From: Deltaproteobacteria bacterium
GTDB lineage: Bacteria; Desulfobacterota; Syntrophia; Syntrophales; Smithellaceae
Direction of reading: 5' to 3'
Assembly: GCA_022703375.1 (NCBI GenBank)
Contig: JAKLDS010000022.1
Location: forward strand, 1 to 35,321
DNA: 35,321 bases
Part shown: one piece after another, positions 15,661 through 24,755 of the stretch
Layout: each line of letters opens with the position of its first letter
Position numbering within the stretch: position 1 is the stretch's first letter
Program-made: the position numbers and the translations under genes
The notes under the pieces: model-generated
Told to the model about the DNA's origin: nothing
What the model saw: only the letters and a program-made list of their open reading frames with translations
Database searches by the model: none

Positions 15661-17478
15661 TTATGTTACGATTTTCAAAGAAAGTTCCATTAACTGTTCA
15701 ATGCTGACTGGCGAAGGCGCATCCGAAAGGAGGCACGCCGCTTTCTGCGTTTTGGGGAAGGCAATGACGTCACGAATAGATTCGGCATGCGTCATAATCA
15801 TCGTTAATCTGTCCAGTCCGAAAGCCAGGCCGCCGTGGGGTGGCGCGCCGTATTCCAGAGCGTCGAGCAGGAAGCCGAATTTGGTGCGGGCATCTTCATC
15901 CGATAAGCCCAGAGCGGCGAAAACCTGCGCCTGCACATCTTTGCGGTGGATACGAATACTGCCGCCGCCGATTTCCGAGCCATTCAACACGAGGTCATAA
16001 GCGCGTGCCCGGACCTTTCCCGGATCGCTTTTGAGCTTCGGCAAATCCTCCAGAAACGGTGAGGTGAACGGATGATGCGTCGAAACAAAACGCTTTTCCG
16101 AATCGGAGTATTCCATGAGCGGAAATTCCGTAATCCAGGTGAAAGCCAGCGCTTCCGGATCAATCAAATTGAGCTTCTTCGCCAGATGCAATCTTAAATT
16201 GCCCAGCGAATCATTAACGACGTGGGGCGTATCGGCGACAAAGAAGATAATATCGCCTTCTTTGGCGCTCAGTGCTTTCGCTATTTGTTCCACTTCCGCG
16301 GGCTGGAAAAATTTATAAATCGGCGATGTCCAGTCGGCGGCGTTGACTTTTGCCCAGGCCAGCCCCTTGGCGCCGTAGACGGCGACGAAATCACTTAACC
16401 CGTCCAGGTCTTTGCGCGAGAGGATTGCCGCCTGCTCGGCTTTAATTGCCTTGATAACGCCGCCGGAAGCGGCGACTTCCTGAAATAATTTAAAACCAGA
16501 GTTTTTGACAATTTCGGTCAAATCCGTAAGCTCCATGCCGAAACGCAAGTCGGGATTATCCTTGCCGTAGCGGCTGATGGCGTCGTGATAGGTGAGACGC
16601 GGCAGCGGCAGTGCGATTTCGCGCCCCAGACATTTTTTAAATATCGCCGCCATCAGACCTTCCATCATCTGCATGATATCTTCTTCTGTGATAAAGGACA
16701 TTTCGACGTCAATCTGGGTGAATTCCGGTTGGCGGTCGGCGCGCAAATCTTCATCGCGGAAGCATTTGACAATCTGATAATAGCGGTCGAAGCCGGAAAC
16801 CATCAAAAGCTGCTTGAATATCTGCGGCGATTGCGGCAGTGCGTAAAATGACCCCTGAGAAATGCGGCTGGGGACAAGATAATCGCGCGCACCTTCCGGC
16901 GTGCTCTTGGTCAGAAAAGGCGTTTCCACTTCGATGAAGCCGTTTTCAGCAAAATAATTACGGGTGGCTGCTGCAATTTTACTGCGCAAAAATAAATTTC
17001 TCTGCAGAGCGGGGCGGCGCAAATCGAGATAGCGGTATTTCAGGCGAATGTTTTCATTGGTCTCTTCCTCATCAAAGGAAAAAGGCGGCGTTTTCGATTC
17101 ATTCATGATTTCCAGCTCGGAAGTGATAACTTCAATCTCGCCGGTTTTTAAATCAGGATTGGTCATGCCTTCCGGCCTGATGCGGACAGTTCCCTTGATT
17201 GCCAGGACAAATTCGCTGCGGATTTTATGCGCCTGTCCGTGAACGGATTCCCCGGCATCGGGATTGAAAACCACCTGCACGATGCCTGACCGATCCCGCA
17301 AATCAACAAAAATGACGCCGCCGTGGTCACGCCGGCGTTGTGCCCAGCCCATCAGAATTACTTCCCTGCCTGCATCGGAAGACCGCAAATCTCCGCAGTA
17401 ATGCGTTCTTTTATTTTTTGTTAAAAAATCAGCCACAAACCTATTTACCTCTCTTTTTGATGTTATATCGTTTTGCAT
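15661..17478 (-). CDS. aspS: Aspartyl-tRNA synthetase
   Basis: 605-residue class II synthetase of the bacterial type that charges tRNA-Asp, and tRNA-Asn too if it is non-discriminating. Order: OB-fold anticodon-binding domain with [23 protein letters not shown], class II motif 1 and 2 region ([41 protein letters not shown]), the inserted GAD domain and motif 3 ([13 protein letters not shown]). The first 24 residues precede the usual RTHYCG start of the family and may be an extension. The ribosome site is weak and lies in a hairpin-rich spacer after hisS. The citrate-synthase-like gene follows after 18 bases. Confidence 0.96.
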   Translation of the reverse strand: MQNDITSKREVNRFVADFLTKNKRTHYCGDLRSSDAGREVILMGWAQRRRDHGGVIFVDLRDRSGIVQVVFNPDAGESVHGQAHKIRSEFVLAIKGTVRIRPEGMTNPDLKTGEIEVITSELEIMNESKTPPFSFDEEETNENIRLKYRYLDLRRPALQRNLFLRSKIAAATRNYFAENGFIEVETPFLTKSTPEGARDYLVPSRISQGSFYALPQSPQIFKQLLMVSGFDRYYQIVKCFRDEDLRADRQPEFTQIDVEMSFITEEDIMQMMEGLMAAIFKKCLGREIALPLPRLTYHDAISRYGKDNPDLRFGMELTDLTEIVKNSGFKLFQEVAASGGVIKAIKAEQAAILSRKDLDGLSDFVAVYGAKGLAWAKVNAADWTSPIYKFFQPAEVEQIAKALSAKEGDIIFFVADTPHVVNDSLGNLRLHLAKKLNLIDPEALAFTWITEFPLMEYSDSEKRFVSTHHPFTSPFLEDLPKLKSDPGKVRARAYDLVLNGSEIGGGSIRIHRKDVQAQVFAALGLSDEDARTKFGFLLDALEYGAPPHGGLAFGLDRLTMIMTHAESIRDVIAFPKTQKAACLLSDAPSPVSIEQLMELSLKIVT

Positions 17479-17551
17479 TCAACGCCTGCCGTTGTTGGCA
17501 TCGTCGTCAGCTTCCTCAACGTATTTTTATATACGCCTGCGGAGTCACCTC
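17479..17551. repeat. Hairpin-rich spacer between hisS and aspS
   Basis: Read on the minus strand, AGGAGGTGA directly follows the hisS stop, then CGTAT...ATACG and CAACG-GCAGG-CGTTG form two short stems. The look is that of a dispersed intergenic element. It leaves only AGGCG as ribosome site for aspS. Confidence 0.35.
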
Positions 17552-18832
17552 CTAGCCGTCGCGGCATTCATTTGAATTCAAAATGATACTAATTAATTTT
17601 TCTTGCAGGTTGTCCAGCGACAATGCCTGCTGATCTTTCGTTTTCATGTTGCGCAGCTGCGCCTGTTTTTCATCAATTTCCTTATCGCCCAAAATCAGAG
17701 TAAAGGAACTGTTCAATTTGTCGGCGCGTTTCATCTGACTCTTCAGGCTTTTGTTGCCGTAATCCGTTTCTGCGGAAATTCCCGCCCGGCGCAATTCATT
17801 GGTCAGGCTAAAGCCGGTTTTTTGAGCTCTGTCTCCCAACGCGGCGATGAATATATCAGTTTGATATTTTGCCTGCTCCGCTTGCGGCAGCGAGGCCAGA
17901 AGCCTTTCCAGGCCGACGGCAAAGCCGATGCCGGTGACTTCAGGACCGCCCAGGAAACTAACCAGGCCGTCATAACGGCCGCCGCCCGCCACGGCGTTTT
18001 GCGCACCCAGCGCGCCCGACTTAACTTCAAAAGCCGTTCGCGTATAGTAATCAAGGCCGCGCACCATCATTGGATTAACGCTGCAGGGCACCTTTAAATC
18101 GGCCAGATATGATTTAACGGCTGTAAAATGATTCTGGCAGCTGCCACACAGATAAGCAAGAATCTGCGGAGCCTTGGCAATAATCGAACCGCAGTTTTCC
18201 ACCTTGCAGTCGAAAACCCGCAGCGGATTGGTATTCATTCTCCTCTGGCAATCTGGGCAAAGAGCATTTTGCACGTCTTTCAGGTAAGCTACAACAGCCT
18301 CGGAAAATTTTGGCCGGCAAGCCTTACAGCCCAGCGAATTGATTTCCACTGCCAGTTGCGTGAGGCCGGCTCTGTGGAGAAAATGAAACAGCATAAAGAT
18401 GACTTCCGCATCGGTCTGCGGCTGTTCATCGCCGAACACTTCCGCATCCAGCTGATGAAACTGGCGGAAACGGCCTTTCTGCGGGCGTTCGCGGCGGAAC
18501 ATCGGCCCTATCGTATAAAGCTTGGCTATCGGGTTTTCCGACAACATATTGTGCTCGATATAGGCGCGGATAACGGAGGCAGTGGCTTCCGGACGCAAAG
18601 TCAGCAATTCATCGTCGCGGTCGCGAAAGGTGTACATTTCCTTTTCGACGATATCGGTTGTTTCTCCGATACTGCGCTTGAATAATTCGGTTTTTTCCAT
18701 AATCGGCACGCGGATTTCCCGAAAACCGAAACAGGCAAAAACATCCCGGGCAATGGATTCGATCCGCCGCCAGGCGGGAGAATCATCCGGCAGTATATCC
18801 TTGAAACCCTTGATTAATGTTATCTTTTTCAT
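17552..18832 (-). CDS. hisS: Histidyl-tRNA synthetase
   Basis: 426-residue class II synthetase. Motif 1 region (IRVPIMEKTELFKRSIGETTDIVEKEMYTF), motif 2 (GPMFRRERPQKGRFRQFHQLDAEVFG) and the histidine-specific loops (GLDYYTRTAFEV, GGGRYDGL) with motif 3 (GIGFAVGLERLL) are all recognisable. Cysteines at CKACRPKF, CPDCQRR and FDCKVENCG sit in the inserted domain and could bind zinc. The C-terminal anticodon-binding domain is present. It starts MKKITLIKGFKDILPDD and lies upstream of aspS in what is probably one transcript. Confidence 0.96.
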   Translation of the reverse strand: MKKITLIKGFKDILPDDSPAWRRIESIARDVFACFGFREIRVPIMEKTELFKRSIGETTDIVEKEMYTFRDRDDELLTLRPEATASVIRAYIEHNMLSENPIAKLYTIGPMFRRERPQKGRFRQFHQLDAEVFGDEQPQTDAEVIFMLFHFLHRAGLTQLAVEINSLGCKACRPKFSEAVVAYLKDVQNALCPDCQRRMNTNPLRVFDCKVENCGSIIAKAPQILAYLCGSCQNHFTAVKSYLADLKVPCSVNPMMVRGLDYYTRTAFEVKSGALGAQNAVAGGGRYDGLVSFLGGPEVTGIGFAVGLERLLASLPQAEQAKYQTDIFIAALGDRAQKTGFSLTNELRRAGISAETDYGNKSLKSQMKRADKLNSSFTLILGDKEIDEKQAQLRNMKTKDQQALSLDNLQEKLISIILNSNECRDG

Positions 18833-19192
18833 AATAATTTCTTCGTAAAAAATAAGAAAGCTTGATTAACACACTTAAAAAAGCTTGGCAATATAAATGT
18901 AGCGTAGGGATGGAGACTGCGGGATGAAGCCTGAATTATCCGGTTTGCCGCCCATGTTTTAAATTCCCGCGGCATCCGGCATATTCAAAGTTCTGTTCGA
19001 GCTTTACCTGCCAGGCCGGCCGGTAAGGGAAAAAATAAAAAAACTGTAAATGGTCTATGGAAAGTCCCTGTAATTAGTCCCACCTGCCATTTGGCCGATA
19101 GTCACATTATAATTCCGGGGGGCACAGACGCAATCAAATCCGTACCCCCGGTTATTCATTACATTTCGATTAGTTTCCTGATTTGATATTAA
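18833..19192. other. Intergenic region upstream of hisS
   Basis: 360 bases. An inverted pair CCGGGGG...CCCCCGG (around 19118-19164, loop of about 25) could be a terminator for the minus-strand hydrolase but has no T-run. AAGCTTG occurs twice near the hisS start. I see no T-box signature (no GGTGGNACC-type sequence) and no convincing gene. Confidence 0.4.
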
Positions 19193-20449
19193 TCAGAAAC
19201 CTTCAACGTTTGCCGGCGCTGAAACGCGGCCTTTTATTGTGAAATCCACAACATCGTTGCAAAATTCCACAGGATTATCCGTATGCGGGAAATGACCGAC
19301 ATTCGGATAGACTTTGACAATGGGTGGCTTGCCTTCGGCCTTTAACCCGTCATAGAATGGTTTAATAATCTCTTTTTTCAAATCGGACAGACCACTCAGA
19401 AATTTAACAGGGATAAACGGATCGACTGCGCCAAAAATCAGCAAGACAGGAGCCTTGATGTATTTTGCGCGTTTTGTAATGCTGTTGGTATCCTCCTTGC
19501 GTATTTCCACGCCTAGCGTGTAGATATCATGAACATAAGTAATAATGTAATTGTCATATTCTTTCTTGTTTCCCGTTATCATCTTTACACGAACCTGGGT
19601 GACAAAATCAGCATAGGTATCTTCTTTCTTAAAGTAACCGGAGGCTATTGATTTAATTTCTCCTGTTTTGGGATCCCTGGCTTTATAGTAGTTCCATAGC
19701 TGAATATATTCCGCTGTCTTATTATATTCAGCGGCAAGCGTACTGCCATGTATTTTCTTCCATGTGTCGAAATCTTTCTCATAAGAAGGGGAAAAGTACG
19801 GCACGTCAATTATTTTGTCCTTGCTTACCGGTATTTTTATGATCGCCGGATACTCTTCCAGTCCACCGGGGCTTTCCAGAATAATTTTTTCTACTGTATC
19901 GGGATACCGGAGGGCATATCCTAAAACCCATTGGCCGCCCAGAGAATGCCCCAGATATGTCGCTTTTTTAACACCCAGTTGATTGACAATCACATCATGG
20001 ATAGCCTCCCGTGTATCCTCCAATGTCCTGGTCAGTGGTTTATCAATGTTGCCGGGTATTGATTTGCCGTAGTGGGGAATATCCGGCACGATAACGCGTA
20101 GGCCGCTGTCGGCCGCTGCCTTGATTACAGCGCCAAAGTACCCGCCGAAAGCGCCTTTGCCATGGATAAGCACCAGCGTTCGGGGATTGGCTTCCTTGCC
20201 GGTATAGACATCCATATAGCCAATTTCCCATTCAACACCCCTGCTGTCTTTTGCCCTGGCATATTTGACCGGATAAGGATATTGCACCTGATCCTTCCAG
20301 AAGCTCTTTGCTGTGTCCCCTTGTTCCACCTTCCATGGCATGATATCTGATGATTGATTAGCCGGCGTCTTGATTGCGCAGCAGCTTAAAAGACTTAACG
20401 AAAAAACAAGAACAACAGACAGGTAAAGGTATTTCTTAAAATTTTTCAT
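19193..20449 (-). CDS. Alpha/beta hydrolase, lipoprotein
   Basis: 418 residues. A lipoprotein signal peptide is clear: basic start, hydrophobic core and lipobox L20-L-S-Cys23. The mature protein is an alpha/beta hydrolase: oxyanion loop LVLIHGKGAFGG, nucleophile elbow GHSLGG (Ser169), probable acid Asp343 in GAVDPF and catalytic His386 in VGHFPH. About 120 residues between strands 6 and 7 (roughly 205-325) form a large cap, which suggests a bulky or hydrophobic substrate. It is likely anchored to the outer or inner membrane facing the periplasm. The substrate is unknown; an esterase or lactonase is plausible. An AAAGGAGG ribosome site precedes the ATG. Confidence 0.9.
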   Translation of the reverse strand: MKNFKKYLYLSVVLVFSLSLLSCCAIKTPANQSSDIMPWKVEQGDTAKSFWKDQVQYPYPVKYARAKDSRGVEWEIGYMDVYTGKEANPRTLVLIHGKGAFGGYFGAVIKAAADSGLRVIVPDIPHYGKSIPGNIDKPLTRTLEDTREAIHDVIVNQLGVKKATYLGHSLGGQWVLGYALRYPDTVEKIILESPGGLEEYPAIIKIPVSKDKIIDVPYFSPSYEKDFDTWKKIHGSTLAAEYNKTAEYIQLWNYYKARDPKTGEIKSIASGYFKKEDTYADFVTQVRVKMITGNKKEYDNYIITYVHDIYTLGVEIRKEDTNSITKRAKYIKAPVLLIFGAVDPFIPVKFLSGLSDLKKEIIKPFYDGLKAEGKPPIVKVYPNVGHFPHTDNPVEFCNDVVDFTIKGRVSAPANVEGF

Positions 20450-20802
20450 AATTCATTCCTCCTTTTTTCATGACTTGGGTAATATCTCAAGGAAGCTTCT
20501 TTGCCATCATTAACATGGCTGCTTCGTCGGCTGAATAGCAGGATGACCCGCCGGAAAAATAAAAAATATTAAACAGGATAAATCATCTTGAACAACGGCG
20601 TATTTAACTGCGTTATCCGGTCAGGTTAGGGAAATCTTCCTTCCAGCCTTGGGTATTTTTACCATTGATGACCGGGAAAATCCATTGTCTTTTTGGTCAT
20701 TCTTTCTTGACAAGGAGAAAAGACTATAATAGCGCAACACTTACCATGGTTTGTTAGAAAACGGCGCCAAAGAGAGGCGATGTTTCCTAAAGGAGGGGCT
20801 TT
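20450..20802. other. Divergent intergenic region between the two hydrolase genes
   Basis: 353 bases. TTGACA (20707-20712) and TATAAT (20725-20730) are perfect hexamers, but only 12 bases apart, too short for a normal sigma-70 promoter; TATAAT alone may be a -10 element. No gene seen. Confidence 0.4.
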
Positions 20803-22089
20803 ATGAAGAAACGAGGTATTTGGAGCGATTTTTTTCATTTTATATCATCTTCCGCGGCTGTTTTGTCTGGCGGGAGGGGAAATGGTGAAGCTGATGGCGC
20901 CGATTCTATTGCAACTGCGGGTGCAGGAAGGATAACAATTGATGGTGTTGCAGCTGGAGACCCGGCAGAAAGCATTTATGTCCGCCGGGCAGGTCATGGC
21001 GCAAAAACTATTGTCTTAATTCCCGGCAATAACACGTCCGGGATGGTTTTCGAGCCAATGCTGGATCATTTCAGATCAATTGCTGCTTTGGCTGAAGCCT
21101 ATACTGTTTATACATTTGATTATAGAGGCAGCGGCCGCTCAAGCTACAATAAAAAAATATCAGCTCTTAAAGATTTCGCTCTGGATTTTGAAAAAGTCAT
21201 GAGCAAAATAACTGATTTTCCAAACTCCGGCGTGACCATTGTAGGCTATTCAATGGGATTTGGTGTAGCCCAGGAAATGGTGATTGCTAATCCCGGCCGT
21301 TATTCTGATATTGTCAGTCTGGCAGGCATTGGTACGCGCGGTGTGCGTGTCGGCTTTGCCGCCGCTCAAGCTGGCACTGACTCTGCCGGTCAGGTGTGGT
21401 CAGAGGGAGATTGGGTAACCGTTACAAATGATACTAATGGCGTAACAGCGACAGGATTTCATCAAAGATCCTGGCAGGGTGAAAACAGAACTTATGCTAA
21501 TGTTGAATTTACCTGGGACCTGATTGTTTTTCAGGATATTTTGCAATATGACATAGCTGCCTTTAACGTCAAAGCTCCTGCTTTTAAGAGCAGTCAAAAC
21601 TATAAAAATGCCCTGCTTGACGTTTTGACCATTCAATATATGCCGGAGTCTTTGTACTATTCCCATAAGTTTAATGTTGCGCAAGCCGATTGCAGTCATA
21701 CCAACGCCGATGGCGCGATTGTTACAATTAAGGGAGATGGGCGGCTGAGCACGATTTTTACGGGTAAAAATGTCATGCTGGTAAAGGCGACTGCAGACCT
21801 TGCCGCCTGGCGCGGGGATCAGGTTATCCATGACAACTATACGGCAACGACAAAATATGACTTGCGGGAGGCCGGCGCAAAAGTTAACGCCGTTATGATT
21901 GGCGCAAATCAAGGATATGATCATGGATTCCCCATCTCTCATCCGCTGGAAACTATCAGGTTAATAGACACCTTCCTGAAGGGAACGCTTTGTGCGGCAA
22001 CTGCCGCAACGGCATTGGAGGGCGCTGCAATCAATTATTACCCCGATTCGGAAAAAATATGGGAGACTAATATTTTTACCGGATTTTAG
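20803..22089 (+). CDS. Alpha/beta hydrolase of unknown substrate
   Basis: 428 residues. An alpha/beta-hydrolase core is visible from about residue 60: TIVLIPGNNTSG oxyanion loop, FDYRGSGRSS, nucleophile elbow GYSMGFG (Ser150), a candidate acid at Asp332 or Asp339, and a His in GYDHGFPISHP (His374 or His380). A long insertion (about 180-310) separates the core halves. The first 45 residues are polar and glycine-rich with only a weak hydrophobic patch, so export is uncertain. It is not clearly similar to the divergent lipoprotein hydrolase beyond the fold. An AAAGGAGG ribosome site stands just before the ATG. Confidence 0.85.
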   Translation: MKKRGIWSDFFHFISSSAAVLSGGRGNGEADGADSIATAGAGRITIDGVAAGDPAESIYVRRAGHGAKTIVLIPGNNTSGMVFEPMLDHFRSIAALAEAYTVYTFDYRGSGRSSYNKKISALKDFALDFEKVMSKITDFPNSGVTIVGYSMGFGVAQEMVIANPGRYSDIVSLAGIGTRGVRVGFAAAQAGTDSAGQVWSEGDWVTVTNDTNGVTATGFHQRSWQGENRTYANVEFTWDLIVFQDILQYDIAAFNVKAPAFKSSQNYKNALLDVLTIQYMPESLYYSHKFNVAQADCSHTNADGAIVTIKGDGRLSTIFTGKNVMLVKATADLAAWRGDQVIHDNYTATTKYDLREAGAKVNAVMIGANQGYDHGFPISHPLETIRLIDTFLKGTLCAATAATALEGAAINYYPDSEKIWETNIFTGF

Positions 22090-22163
22090 GCCGGGTGCAT
22101 TGTTGCACAATCTGTAAAAACAGGGCAGACAAAGTCTTTTCTCATCTGATTTTTTTAAGGTGG

Positions 22164-24653
22164 CTATCTGTTTTTGCTGTGGCTTGCGGCGGATATTTTT
22201 TTACCGTCGGTTGTAAAAGTTACCGCTCCATCTTCATCGGTGCGGTAAAGTTTAATCCCTGCCGCGTGATAGCGCTCCAGCACTGCCGGATGGGGGTGGC
22301 GAAAAACATTGCCTTTGCCCGCGCTGACTGCAGCATAACGCGCACCGACTGCGGTAAGAAACTCCGCACTGCTGGAATGAAATGAGCCGTGATGAGGTAC
22401 GAAAAGCACGATAGAATTAATATCTCTGCCGGATTTGAGAATTGCCCTTTCCACTGTTGCCGATATGTCGCCGGTGAAGAGGAAGCTCGTCTTACCGTAT
22501 TTAATTTTCATAACCAGCGAGGCGTCATTAACTGCGTCATGTGTATAAAGAGAGCTGTCACGTTGCGGTGTCTTTTCCGGCCACAATATTTGAATTGCCG
22601 CGCCGCCGATGGTTTTCGCAGGTGATACCGCCGTTAGAATTTCCGTTTTAATTTTCCGCCGTGCAATTATCTCGCTTAATTGATTATAGCGTTCATCTTC
22701 CAGCGCCGTCTGGCCGTTATGCCAGAATTCCCGGACATTAAAATTGTCTAAAATGTAAATCAGCCCCTGATAGTGGTCGGGGTGAGGATGTGTTAGAACA
22801 ACAATGTCAACGGCGCTTATTCTTTCGGAATAGAGAAAAGGAGCAATGACCATCTTGCCCATATCAAATGTGCTCTCGGCAATGCCGCCGCCGTCAATCA
22901 GCATTTTTTGGCCGCCGGGGAAACGGATTAAATTAGCAGAGCCCTGCCCGACGTCAATGGCTGTCAGGCGCAGGTTAGATGAGAATCTTTCTGTTACATA
23001 AAGAAATACCTTGTTGACGGCAAAAAGAAGGATGATTAATATCAGACAATATCGCAATGCCTTTTTGTGGCGCAGAAAAAAATTATTTTTGCCTTTCTCT
23101 GACTGATAAGTTTCCGGCAAGCGGATAAGCAGAAATAAAAAAAAGTAATACATGACTATTTCATAGACGGCCGGCCTCGTCAGCGTGAAATAGGAATAGG
23201 GAAGGGATGCGAGCTCGTTGATTACTGCCACGGATACGCTGACAAAAGACGCCGACAATTTTATCAGGAAACCGGCGAGAGGCGCGGCAATCAGCGAAAG
23301 CGGCAATGACAGCATGGCCAGACAAAGAGCCATAACTCCCATGAGGGGGATGACTATTGAATTGGCAAGCAGAGTTACAGCGGAAAAAATGTGAAAATGG
23401 TAAACAATCAAGGGAAGTGTTCCCGCCGTCGCGGCAAGACTGACAATGATTAAAAGATATAAATAGCGAAAAATCTTTTGTAACCATAAGGGACGGTTGC
23501 GCAGAAAACTAAAATCAGCCCGGTCGAGGCGGGGAGTGATGTAAAGAATTGCCAGCACGGCTGTGAAGGAAAGCTGGAATGAAATATCGAAAAGAGCATC
23601 CGGCGCAAAAGAGAGGATAAGCAAAGCCGCCAGGATAAGCGAATTATAATAATCTCTTTGCCTGTTGAATAACAGCGCGCCTAAAAAAATCAGCGCCATT
23701 AAAGTGGCGCGGATAACTGTAACGCCCATTCCGGCAAGGAGCGCATAAATAATAATCAGCAGAAAGGCGGCTCCCGTGGACAGCTTGAATATATTGAATC
23801 TTAGTAAAAGATATTCGGATGACTTCAAAAGTAAGTTAAAGAAAAGGAATGCCGCGGCGGCTACCATGCCAATGTGCAGGCCGGAAATAGCGAGAAGATG
23901 GGAAGTGCCCGTCCTGGCGAAATTGTCTTTAACGGCGGAGGGGATTTCACTTTTCATTCCCAGCGTCATGGCTATGATGATTTCCGCTGCGGGGGATGGC
24001 GTGTATTGTTTAACCATACGCCTTAGCCCCATCCGGAAAGTTTCCAGCCTGGCCTGGAAAGGATTGGCTGTGTTTTTACGCAGCAGGACTATGCGCGAAT
24101 TATCGGCAATATGAGCTGTGGCGGTAATTCCCCGCAGCCGTAAATATCGCTCATAATCAAATCCTCCCGGATTTTTGAAACTATGATTTTTTTTCAGGAT
24201 TGCCTGAAAGCGGATTAAATCGCCGTATTCGAAGATTAAATCCGGCGGCAGCACAAGCCGGATATTGCCCTCTGCGGGTACGTATTGCCGTTTCTGATTG
24301 ATAATTCTGATGCATTTTACGGTTAAGGAATTCCTGTCGGGATAAAAAGCGGGGCTTTCGCTCACCATACCTTCCAGAGTAATTCTGTCGGGAGCGATAA
24401 AATTGCTGATGTGCTTGTCATTCCGGGGGAAATACAGCTGCTTTTGCATGATTATCAGGCCGAAGACAAAGGCAAATGAGATGATCAGCAGCAGGGACGC
24501 TCTGTGCCACTTCTTTTTCCCCGTCAGAATAATTCCGCCCAGAATAATCACGAGGAAGCCGGCCAGAAAAGGCAGCAGCTCGAAATCGGAAAAACTGCCG
24601 AGGTATATTCCGGCGATTAAGGCAAATAATGGATAGGCAAGCGGTCGCAGCAT
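22164..24653 (-). CDS. comEC: ComEC/Rec2 family DNA internalisation protein
   Basis: 829-residue polytopic inner-membrane protein that forms the DNA uptake channel. The N-terminus carries several hydrophobic helices and a DUF4131-like soluble segment. The Competence domain (about 215-490) includes LLAISGLHIGMVAAAAF and many membrane helices. The C-terminal domain (from about 555) is a metallo-beta-lactamase fold with LTAIDVGQGSANLIRFPGG, the THPHPDH metal motif near 620, LFTGDIS and VPHHGS. All three parts are intact, so it could be functional. It is divergent from a PilS/PilR-like pair, which may control type IV pili needed for DNA uptake. Confidence 0.94.
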   Translation of the reverse strand: MLRPLAYPLFALIAGIYLGSFSDFELLPFLAGFLVIILGGIILTGKKKWHRASLLLIISFAFVFGLIIMQKQLYFPRNDKHISNFIAPDRITLEGMVSESPAFYPDRNSLTVKCIRIINQKRQYVPAEGNIRLVLPPDLIFEYGDLIRFQAILKKNHSFKNPGGFDYERYLRLRGITATAHIADNSRIVLLRKNTANPFQARLETFRMGLRRMVKQYTPSPAAEIIIAMTLGMKSEIPSAVKDNFARTGTSHLLAISGLHIGMVAAAAFLFFNLLLKSSEYLLLRFNIFKLSTGAAFLLIIIYALLAGMGVTVIRATLMALIFLGALLFNRQRDYYNSLILAALLILSFAPDALFDISFQLSFTAVLAILYITPRLDRADFSFLRNRPLWLQKIFRYLYLLIIVSLAATAGTLPLIVYHFHIFSAVTLLANSIVIPLMGVMALCLAMLSLPLSLIAAPLAGFLIKLSASFVSVSVAVINELASLPYSYFTLTRPAVYEIVMYYFFLFLLIRLPETYQSEKGKNNFFLRHKKALRYCLILIILLFAVNKVFLYVTERFSSNLRLTAIDVGQGSANLIRFPGGQKMLIDGGGIAESTFDMGKMVIAPFLYSERISAVDIVVLTHPHPDHYQGLIYILDNFNVREFWHNGQTALEDERYNQLSEIIARRKIKTEILTAVSPAKTIGGAAIQILWPEKTPQRDSSLYTHDAVNDASLVMKIKYGKTSFLFTGDISATVERAILKSGRDINSIVLFVPHHGSFHSSSAEFLTAVGARYAAVSAGKGNVFRHPHPAVLERYHAAGIKLYRTDEDGAVTFTTDGKKISAASHSKNR

Positions 24654-24755
24654 TTTTTATTTTAAGGGGTTGTCAATATTGTTAGCGAAAATTTGTCAAA
24701 TAATATAACATAAAACAGCAGGGAAGTCTGAAAAAAGCACAAGAGGGGTTTTCCG

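Noticed and set aside
17530-17551. Leader peptide (GTG start) after the hisS stop
   Set aside because: The start codon is part of the Shine-Dalgarno match itself and there is no His- or Asp-rich sequence for attenuation.
18833-19192. T-box riboswitch before hisS
   Set aside because: No conserved T-box sequence or antiterminator and no terminator before the ATG.
20707-20730. Perfect TTGACA and TATAAT upstream of the second hydrolase
   Set aside because: The spacer is only 12 bases, too short for sigma-70; I keep only the note.
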